This document shows, piece by piece, positions 57,513 through 64,000 of a DNA stretch of 64,000 nucleotides; the stretch's first letter is position 1, and the number at the start of each line of letters is the position of its first letter. The notes below the pieces were generated by a model that was not told where the DNA came from, did not search any database, and saw only the letters and a list, made by a program, of their open reading frames with translations. The stretch covers positions 3,968,001 to 4,032,000 of the forward strand of contig NZ_CP114413.1 of the NCBI RefSeq assembly GCF_027270315.1, given 5' to 3'. The stretch comes from Streptomyces cinnabarinus (GTDB taxonomy: Bacteria > Actinomycetota > Actinomycetes > Streptomycetales > Streptomycetaceae). The translations under genes were made by a program, and so were the position numbers.

Positions 57513-58370
57513 TCAGGAGGCGTAGTCCTTTGCCACTTTCGCGATGAACTCCCGGCTCTGGTCGGCGTTGAGCGCCTGGGCCCTCAAGTGCTCGTACATC
57601 ACGCTGTACTTCTGCACGTCCTGCGCCTTCTCCAGATAGAGGTCGCTGGTCACGCCCTCGATGTAGACCACGCTGGAGTCGGCGGCGTCCGGGAACTCCA
57701 GGATCGCGTACTGGCCGCTCACGCCGGGGTGGGCGCCCATGCTGAACGGGATGCACTGCACGGTGACATGGGGCAGCCGGGACATCTCGATGAGGTGCTC
57801 CAGCTGCTCGATCATCACGTGCCGGCTGCCGACCTCGCGGCGCAGCGCCGCCTCGTCCAGGACGGCCCACAGGCGCAGCGGGTTCTCCGGGGCAGAGATA
57901 CGTTCCTGTCGGCGCAGCCGCACCTGGACGCGCTTGTCGATGTCGGTCGGGGTGACCTCCGGCAGCGCGCCCGCGATCAGCGCCTCCGCGTAGCTCTTCG
58001 TCTGGAGCAGACCGGGGACGACCTGCGGGTCGTACACCCGAAGGCTCGCCGCGTCGGTCTCCAGGCCGATGTAGACGCTGTACGGGATGTCACCGAAGGA
58101 GTGCCACCAGCCCTGCTGGCGGGAGTCCTTGGCCATCTGCATCAGGGAGTCGACGATCCGGACGTCCTCGACCTCGTAGACCCCGCACAGATCACGCACG
58201 TCGCGCTGGCTGATGCTGCGGCGGCCGTTCTCCAGGCGGCTGATCTTCGACTGGGAGACCAGCAGCCGCTCGGCCACCTCCTCGGCCGTCATGCCCTTGA
58301 GTTCGCGGAGCCGGCGCAACTCCTGACCCAGCCGGCGGCGCCTGACAGTGGGATTGACATTGGACGCCAC
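57513..58370 (-). CDS. XRE-family regulator with DUF5753 domain
   Basis: A 285-residue protein. The HTH_31/XRE domain (RRRLGQELRRLRELKGMTAEEVAERLLVSQSKISRLENGRRSISQRDVRDLCGVYEV) is followed by DUF5753 (YIGLETDAASLRVYDPQVVPGLLQTKSYAEALI ... GVSGQYAILEFPDAADSSVVYIEGVTSDLYLEK). It pairs with the downstream DUF397 gene, 217 bp away. Such pairs influence development and antibiotic production in streptomycetes. The 302-bp gap upstream holds no recognised gene. Confidence 0.94.
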   Translation of the reverse strand: MASNVNPTVRRRRLGQELRRLRELKGMTAEEVAERLLVSQSKISRLENGRRSISQRDVRDLCGVYEVEDVRIVDSLMQMAKDSRQQGWWHSFGDIPYSVYIGLETDAASLRVYDPQVVPGLLQTKSYAEALIAGALPEVTPTDIDKRVQVRLRRQERISAPENPLRLWAVLDEAALRREVGSRHVMIEQLEHLIEMSRLPHVTVQCIPFSMGAHPGVSGQYAILEFPDAADSSVVYIEGVTSDLYLEKAQDVQKYSVMYEHLRAQALNADQSREFIAKVAKDYAS

Positions 58371-58672
58371 GGGACGTGCACCTCCGGCTGCATGTACTGC
58401 TTGCGACTTTGCGTATCTGCTGTTGAGCAGACTGCCACCAAGGTGCTTTCTACCGCTGGGAAACGGTGGATATGCGCTGCATACACGCCAGTTCGGGGCA
58501 TGGCGTCAGATTGCCGGGGCATTCCCGTGCGCCCGGACATGCGGCCGCGCGAGGCGGCGGGACCGTGTCGTCGTCCGGACACAGCGGTCCCGTCGCCCCG
58601 CGCGGACCAGCGGCTCCCGTACCGGTCTGGGGGACGGTGCTGACGTGCGGGCCTACGTCGTGGAACTGCGGC

Positions 58673-59428
58673 TCAGTGAGCCACGACGCGTGCCATCGAG
58701 CCTCGGCGCGGTTGCATCGGAACGCCACGAGCGGGTTCCGGTGCCACCCTGCCACCGGGGGCCGGCTGGCGGCCTGCCGGAGCGGGGCTGCGGCGCGGCT
58801 GGGCCGCGACGCCGTTCTGGACGTCCATCACGGCGTGCGCGACGAGACCGCCCATGGGGTCGTGCCTGATCAGGTCCCGCAACCGGGAGCGCGAGGAGCG
58901 ACCCTCGTTGCCCGGGTACAGGTGCTTGCCGAGGCCGACCGCGTGCGCCAGTGCGGCGAGCGCCGCGGTCCGCGGGTCCGGCGGTACGCCGGTGCGGATC
59001 GCGGAGTCCAGCCGGGACCTGATCTCCCGGCTGATTTCGGTGTCCGTCGCCTGGTAGCGAGTCGTCGGCAGCACCCCGCACATCTGTCCCGGTACGGCAG
59101 CAACCATGCCGCACCGCTCCAGATGCGAGAGGTAGGTCTGGCGCAACCCCAGCCGGGGCCCGCCGATCCAGTGGACGGCACGTACGGGAGCGCCACGCCT
59201 GCGCAGCAACTCCAACGCACAGTCCAAAGTCGGATCTCCAGTCGGCCGTGGTGCCACCACGGCGATACGATCCCCGTCAGGGGCTATCCGTCCGGCCAGC
59301 GCCAGCTCCACTAGCTGTGCTCCGGCCAGACCGAGGTCGAGCGACTGCGGCTGTGCAGTGGTACCCGTGGCCGGGTCCAGTGCCAGCAGCAGAAGCTCCT
59401 CCGGAATTGTTCTGCGGCTCCTGCCCAT
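58673..59428 (-). CDS. GPP34 (GOLPH3/VPS74)-family protein
   Basis: A 251-residue protein. The start RRTIPEELLLLALDPATGTT ... LDLGLAGAQLVELALAGRI matches the bacterial GPP34 family, whose eukaryotic members bind phosphoinositides on Golgi membranes. The last 45 residues are Pro/Arg-rich and disordered. GGGAGG lies 5 bp before the ATG. The function in bacteria is unknown. Confidence 0.87.
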   Translation of the reverse strand: MGRSRRTIPEELLLLALDPATGTTAQPQSLDLGLAGAQLVELALAGRIAPDGDRIAVVAPRPTGDPTLDCALELLRRRGAPVRAVHWIGGPRLGLRQTYLSHLERCGMVAAVPGQMCGVLPTTRYQATDTEISREIRSRLDSAIRTGVPPDPRTAALAALAHAVGLGKHLYPGNEGRSSRSRLRDLIRHDPMGGLVAHAVMDVQNGVAAQPRRSPAPAGRQPAPGGRVAPEPARGVPMQPRRGSMARVVAH

Positions 59429-59646
59429 CCATGCCTCCCCGCGTGGATGAAAGACAGGGTGACCCCTCTCACATTGGTCTGTCGAGGGTGCGTGACCTGT
59501 TTGTAAGGGAACCAGTAGGTATGTCGTTCTCGTCTTCAGCGTCAGGCAAGCCCGCACACAGGACACTGGTACATGGTTCGGACAGCGCTGCGGAGCGGTG
59601 TCCCGGGCGGCGACGGTTCAGACTTAGCACGGTTTAGGAGGCATCG

Positions 59647-62259
59647 GTGGCGGGCGAGTCCCCCGACAGTTCGAAGCAGCGCGAGTCGTCGGCAGAACCG
59701 ACGTCGGGGAGCGCGGGTGCGGTTCCGGAAGCCCGGAACAAATCCACCGACCCCCGTCTCGCGATGTCCCGCGGAGGCGTCGACACGGCGACGCGAGTGT
59801 TGTCGGCCCAGGACCTGGCGGAGGCCAGGAACACGGCGCCGGAGCCTTCGGAGCCGTCCGAGGCGTCCGAGGAGCCGGACCAGCCCGAGGCCGAGCCCGC
59901 CGCCCCGGGCAACGACCGCTTGCGCGCCGCCGTGGCGGCCTGGGTCGCCAGCGGCGACGACCGCGCGGCCGGGGGCACGGACGCGGCGGATACGGCGGAG
60001 GAGGCCGACGCCGAGGCTGACGCCGACAGCGATGTCACCCCCGCCGGGGACGCGGAGCGGGTTGCCACCGAACCCGAGACCGAGACCGGCAGCGATGACA
60101 CCCCCGCCGGGGAGGACGAGGAGCCCGAGGACGCCGAGCCGGAGCCGGAGGCCACCGCCGACGACTCGGACGACGACGCGGACACCGCCCCGGAAGCCGC
60201 CACGGCCACCGAGGACCAGCCGGAAGCTGCCGAAGAGGCGACGGACGACGCGGACGACAAGGCCCCCGCCGCCCAGGACGCGAAGCCCGCCCGCACGACC
60301 GACGAGACCCCGTCGGCCGACGCACCCGCGCCCGCCAACGACGCCAAGACCACCGAGCAGGCCACCACCCCGCCCACCAGCGACGCCACCACCGAGGGGG
60401 ACACCACCCCGCCCGCCGGCGACAGCAATCCCGCGCAGGCCACGGCGACCCCCGCCGACGACGACAGCAAGCAGCGGGCCACGGCCGCGCCCACCGCCGA
60501 GGGCGACCCCCAGAGCGCGGCCGCACCCGACGCCGCCGAAGGCTCTCCGCGCGACGCCTCCGCGCCGGTGGACACCAAGACCACCCAGTTCTCATTCGTC
60601 AACGCCAAGGCCACGACGCCCGAGCCCGCCGCCGACAAGGCCACCCCGTCCGCCGAAGGCGAATCCCCCGCGGACAAGGCCACCCCGGCCGCGCCCGCCG
60701 AAGGCGAATCCGCCCGATCCGCCTCCGCCGCCGACAAGGCAACCCCGGCCCCCGCCGAAGGCAAGCCCGCCACCGACAAAGCCGCCCCCACCCCGCCCAA
60801 GGCCACCCCACCCGCGCCCGGCGACGCGAGCCGTGCGGGTGGGAAGACGACGACGGGCGAGGGCGATGCCAAGCCCGTCGATCAGCCGACCACCGCCCTG
60901 CGGTTCGTCCCGCTGAAGTCGGACATCACCACCGCGATCCCCCAGGTCGGCCCGGAGCGGACGACGCAGCAGCCGCTGCCGCCGAAGCCGCCGCTCGATC
61001 TGCTGGCGGAGCTGACCAACACCCCGCCGCCGCCGGAGACACCGGTCCGCACCCTGGTGCGCCGGGTGAAGATCTGGACCCCGCTCGTCCTGCTGCTCGT
61101 CGTCGTGTTCGCGATCGTGCAGTCCGTACGACCGGTGCCGACGCCCACGCTCGACCTCACCGCGAAGTCCTCGTACACCTTCGAGGGGTCGAAGGTCGAC
61201 ATCCCCTGGCCCGCCGACGGACAGGCCGCGCTGGATGTCCAGGGCATCGGTACCTTCGGCTCCTCCGGCGACCAGAAGCCCGTGCCGATCGCCAGTGTCG
61301 CCAAGGTCATGACCGCCTATGTCATCCTTCGCGACCATCCGCTCAAGAGCGGAGAAGAAGGCCCGAAGATCGAGATCGATCAGGCCGCCGAGGAGCAGTC
61401 CGACGCCGGGCAGGAGTCCACCGTCGATGTCTTCGCCGGTGACTCCATCACCGAGCGCGAGGCCCTGGAGAGCATTCTCATCGCGTCCGCGAACAACGTC
61501 GCCCGGCTGCTCGCCCGCTGGGACGCCGGTTCCGAGAAGGCCTTCGTGGAGAAGATGAACTCCGCTGCCGAGGACCTCGGGATGAGCAACACGACGTACA
61601 CCGATCCCTCGGGGCTCAACGACACCACCGTCTCCACCGCCGTGGACCAGGTCAAGCTCGCCAAGGCCGCCATGGAGTCGCCCGCCTTCCGCGAGGTCGC
61701 CGCGATGATGTCCTACGACGACTACAAGGGGCAGAACCACGGCAACTGGAACCAGCTCGTCGGGAAGAACAACGTCGTCGGCATCAAGACCGGCACCACC
61801 ACCTCCGCCCTCGGCAACCTGGTGTTCGCCGCGAAGCAGGACGTCGGCGGCGAGACGCGGACCATCGTCGGCGCCGTGGTGCGGCAGCCGGACGCGGGCG
61901 GTGGCATCCTCGCCGCCGCGCTCGACTCCGGCGACCAGCTGATCCGCGCCGCACAGGGCGCCCTGGAGTCGGCGACGCTGCTGAAGAAGGGCGATGTCGT
62001 CGGATACGTCGACGACGGCCTCGGCGGCCGTACCGCGGTCGTGGCGACGAAGGACGTCAAGGCGGCCGGCTGGTCGGGGCTGAAGGTGGAGCTGGACTTC
62101 GCCGCCGACGCCGTACCGCACGAGGCGAAGGCCGGCACCAAGGTCGGCACGCTCACCGTCGGCGACGGCGGCACCGCGGGCGCGGTCAAGGTGCCGGTGG
62201 CGCTCCAGAGCGACCTCGTCGAGCCCGGGTTCATGGCGAAGCTCACTCGCATTCTCTGA
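59647..62259 (+). CDS. D-alanyl-D-alanine carboxypeptidase (S11) with giant disordered cytoplasmic region
   Basis: An 870-residue protein. Residues 1-470 are low-complexity Ala/Pro/Glu/Asp/Thr repeats (variants of TPAAPAEGESARSASAADKA). One transmembrane helix (about 476-497, IWTPLVLLLVVVFAIVQSV) precedes an extracytoplasmic S11 penicillin-binding domain with SVAK (Ser550, Lys553), SAN (614-616) and KTG (714-716). It would trim terminal D-Ala from peptidoglycan stem peptides. AGGAGG lies 6-7 bp before the GTG. The N-terminal region could be a scaffold or phosphorylation target (inference). Confidence 0.93.
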   Translation: MAGESPDSSKQRESSAEPTSGSAGAVPEARNKSTDPRLAMSRGGVDTATRVLSAQDLAEARNTAPEPSEPSEASEEPDQPEAEPAAPGNDRLRAAVAAWVASGDDRAAGGTDAADTAEEADAEADADSDVTPAGDAERVATEPETETGSDDTPAGEDEEPEDAEPEPEATADDSDDDADTAPEAATATEDQPEAAEEATDDADDKAPAAQDAKPARTTDETPSADAPAPANDAKTTEQATTPPTSDATTEGDTTPPAGDSNPAQATATPADDDSKQRATAAPTAEGDPQSAAAPDAAEGSPRDASAPVDTKTTQFSFVNAKATTPEPAADKATPSAEGESPADKATPAAPAEGESARSASAADKATPAPAEGKPATDKAAPTPPKATPPAPGDASRAGGKTTTGEGDAKPVDQPTTALRFVPLKSDITTAIPQVGPERTTQQPLPPKPPLDLLAELTNTPPPPETPVRTLVRRVKIWTPLVLLLVVVFAIVQSVRPVPTPTLDLTAKSSYTFEGSKVDIPWPADGQAALDVQGIGTFGSSGDQKPVPIASVAKVMTAYVILRDHPLKSGEEGPKIEIDQAAEEQSDAGQESTVDVFAGDSITEREALESILIASANNVARLLARWDAGSEKAFVEKMNSAAEDLGMSNTTYTDPSGLNDTTVSTAVDQVKLAKAAMESPAFREVAAMMSYDDYKGQNHGNWNQLVGKNNVVGIKTGTTTSALGNLVFAAKQDVGGETRTIVGAVVRQPDAGGGILAAALDSGDQLIRAAQGALESATLLKKGDVVGYVDDGLGGRTAVVATKDVKAAGWSGLKVELDFAADAVPHEAKAGTKVGTLTVGDGGTAGAVKVPVALQSDLVEPGFMAKLTRIL

Positions 62260-62465
62260 AGCACATACAGCGCAAAAGCACCGCAGCCCGTCGGCGGGCC
62301 CCACCCCGGGAGCCGCTCGGCGGGCTGCGTGCTAGCGTCACGAAACGGGTCAGGTCGTCGCCCACAAGGCGCGGCCGAAAAAACCTCAGGTACAGGGCCG
62401 ACAACACGCGGGAAACTCGACGCGGCCAGAACAGAAGACCGGACACCACGGGGAGTGCCTTAACG

Positions 62466-64000
62466 GTGGCCACCGCTGAGCCGACACGCGCCGACAACGA
62501 CGCCGCCGAGACGGGCCCGGGAACCGGCCCGCGAATACGCGTGCCCGAGCCCCCGGCAGAGGAGCACCCGGGGAGCGGCGCGAAGTCCGCCCTCCTCACC
62601 CTCCGTGAGCGACTCCTGCGCCACCCCGTCCTCTCCATCACCGCCCTCGCCGGTGTCCTGCACATCGTCTGGTTCTTCACCTTCGCCAACAGCGGCGGCG
62701 ACCTCGCCGCCCAGGACGCCTGGGCCGAGTTCGTCGGCCGGCACCCGGACTCGGCGTACAACCTGGCCTGGTACGGCGGGATGCACCCGGTGTCGTACAG
62801 CGTCGTCTCGCCGTATCTGATGTCCGTGCTGGGCGTCCGGACGACGATGATGATCGCCGGGACCGTCACCGCCGGGCTCCTCACGCTCGTCCTCATCCGC
62901 AGCCGGTCCGTGCGCAATCCCCTGTGGGCCGCGCTGGCCGGGGTGTTCGCGCTGCTGTGCAACGCGGCCTCGGGCCGGGTCACCTACGGGCTCGGCACCA
63001 TGTTCGCGCTGGGCGCGGTGGCGGTCGTCTTCTGCTGGCCGTACCGCTGGCGCTACAAGCGCTGGGCGAAGGCGCTCGCCGCGGCCCCGCTGGCCGCGCT
63101 GGCGACGATGGCCTCGCCGGTCGCCGGGCTGTTCGTCGGTCTGATCGCGGTGGCGATGTTCCTCCAGAAGCGGCGGCCCGGCGCCTGGGCGCTGGGGCTC
63201 GCGCCGACCGCGGTGGTGGCCGTGTCGGCGTGGCTGTTCCCCTTCTCCGGGACGCAGCCGATGAACATCGCCTCGGTGCTGCTGCCGTTCGCCTCCGCGG
63301 TGCTGGTGCTCTTCCTCGTCCCCAAGGAGTGGTCGACGGTCCGGCTGACCTCGGGGGTCTACGCGCTGTCGGTGCTGCTGGTGTGGCTGATCAACTCGCA
63401 GATCGGGTCCAACATCACCCGGCTGTCGATGCTGTTCGCGGGGGTCGCGCTGGTGGCGGCGCTGCCGTTCACGGTGCCGCGCTCGCGCAAGTGGTACGCG
63501 ACCGTGCTGGCCGTCGTCGGGTTCACGGTGTGGATCGGCGCGAAGACGGTCGTCGACATCGTGCACACCACCCCGGCCGCCTCCTGGGCCCGCGAGCTGG
63601 CGCCGCTGGTCAACGAGCTCCAGGAGGTCGGCGCCGAGAAGGGCCGGGTGGAGGTCGTCCCGGCCCGCTCGCACCGCGAGGCGTCCGCGCTCGCGCCGTA
63701 CGTCAATCTCGCCCGCGGCTGGAACCGCCAGGCCGACATGGAGCGCAATCCGCTCTTCTACGACGACACCCTGAACTCGGCGAACTATCTGGAGTGGCTG
63801 AACCGCTGGGCGGTGCACTTCGTGGTGGTGCCGAAGGACGACCCGGACGGGGACGGCGGCCAGCGCGAGCGGCAGCTGGTGCAGCGCGGGATGCCGTATC
63901 TGAAGCAGGTGTGGGGCGACGCCAACTGGCAGCTGTTCCAGGTGATCGACCCGGCGCCGCTGGCCGAGCCGAACACCGTGGTGGAGCGGGCCGAGCAGGG
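62466..64000 (+). CDS. Polytopic membrane protein (partial, runs off the window)
   Basis: At least 511 residues. A Pro/Glu-rich cytosolic start (about 50 residues) precedes about ten transmembrane helices, for example HPVLSITALAGVLHIVWFFTF and LYGVRTTMMIAGT-like segments. An extracytoplasmic C-terminal part has YDDTLNSANYLEWLNRWAVHFVVVP. The pattern resembles actinobacterial glycosyltransferase-like membrane proteins, but no catalytic motif was identified. The GTG start has GGGGAG 11 bp upstream. It follows the carboxypeptidase gene after 206 bp on the same strand. Confidence 0.8.
   Translation, partial: MATAEPTRADNDAAETGPGTGPRIRVPEPPAEEHPGSGAKSALLTLRERLLRHPVLSITALAGVLHIVWFFTFANSGGDLAAQDAWAEFVGRHPDSAYNLAWYGGMHPVSYSVVSPYLMSVLGVRTTMMIAGTVTAGLLTLVLIRSRSVRNPLWAALAGVFALLCNAASGRVTYGLGTMFALGAVAVVFCWPYRWRYKRWAKALAAAPLAALATMASPVAGLFVGLIAVAMFLQKRRPGAWALGLAPTAVVAVSAWLFPFSGTQPMNIASVLLPFASAVLVLFLVPKEWSTVRLTSGVYALSVLLVWLINSQIGSNITRLSMLFAGVALVAALPFTVPRSRKWYATVLAVVGFTVWIGAKTVVDIVHTTPAASWARELAPLVNELQEVGAEKGRVEVVPARSHREASALAPYVNLARGWNRQADMERNPLFYDDTLNSANYLEWLNRWAVHFVVVPKDDPDGDGGQRERQLVQRGMPYLKQVWGDANWQLFQVIDPAPLAEPNTVVERAEQ

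Overview
The window is high-GC actinobacterial chromosome, almost certainly Streptomyces. Codon third positions are nearly all G or C, GTG and TTG starts are common, and regulator families typical of the genus are present (XRE/DUF397 pair, MarR, TetR, WYL, a hrdD-type group 2 sigma factor). No CRISPR array, rRNA operon, complete insertion sequence or replication origin was seen. One tRNA gene, tRNA-Arg(CCU), is present.

Region 1 (1-38 kb) is mostly core genome: moaC/moeA/galU, 5-formyltetrahydrofolate cyclo-ligase, a penicillin-acylase-type Ntn hydrolase, a cation/proton antiporter, an FmdB zinc-ribbon protein behind a CIRCE-like heat-shock operator, methylthioadenosine phosphorylase, an SAF-domain protein, mscL, a pyruvate formate-lyase pair (pflBA), an LtrA-like membrane protein, a P1-family peptidase, an L,D-transpeptidase lipoprotein, the fructose PTS operon (fruR-fruK-fruA), two drug-efflux MFS genes with linked regulators, hrdD with a sigma-R/sigma-E-type promoter, a LigB-type dioxygenase with a divergent MarR gene, a secreted M6 metalloprotease and a double IclR regulator.

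Region 2 (38.0-48.9 kb) is a genomic island in the 3' end of tRNA-Arg(CCU). A 36-bp perfect direct repeat (38011-38046 and 48873-48908) marks its ends. A decayed tyrosine integrase lies just inside the left end, and no replication or transfer genes remain. Cargo: three small membrane-anchored proteins, an Imm32-like protein, an Mrr-type nuclease with a long coiled coil, a membrane-anchored receiver-like protein, a six-gene overlapping operon containing a GntR regulator, a divergent GntR/UTRA regulator with paired operators, and a cold-shock-domain protein. In the left half the single cargo genes are separated by similar non-coding modules that look like integrase attachment sites (arm-type repeats plus a core resembling the anticodon arm of tRNA-Gly(CCC)). 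This is the most unusual structure in the window and may be an integron-like array of attP-bearing single-gene cassettes.

Region 3 (48.9-64 kb) returns to core-like and lineage-specific genes: a Uma2-family nuclease, a TetR regulator, a secreted GH5/FnIII/CBM2 mannanase preceded by a perfect CebR-type operator, an MFS/ArsR divergent pair, glutathione peroxidase, a MerR/GyrI-like regulator, an XRE/DUF397 pair, a GPP34 protein, a large D,D-carboxypeptidase with an Ala/Pro-rich cytoplasmic region, and the start of a polytopic membrane protein.

Regulation shows clearly in several places: CIRCE at fmdB, Rex-like and DosR-like boxes between pflB and ltrA, a sigma-R-type promoter at hrdD, a CebR box at the mannanase, and palindromic operators beside most local regulators.
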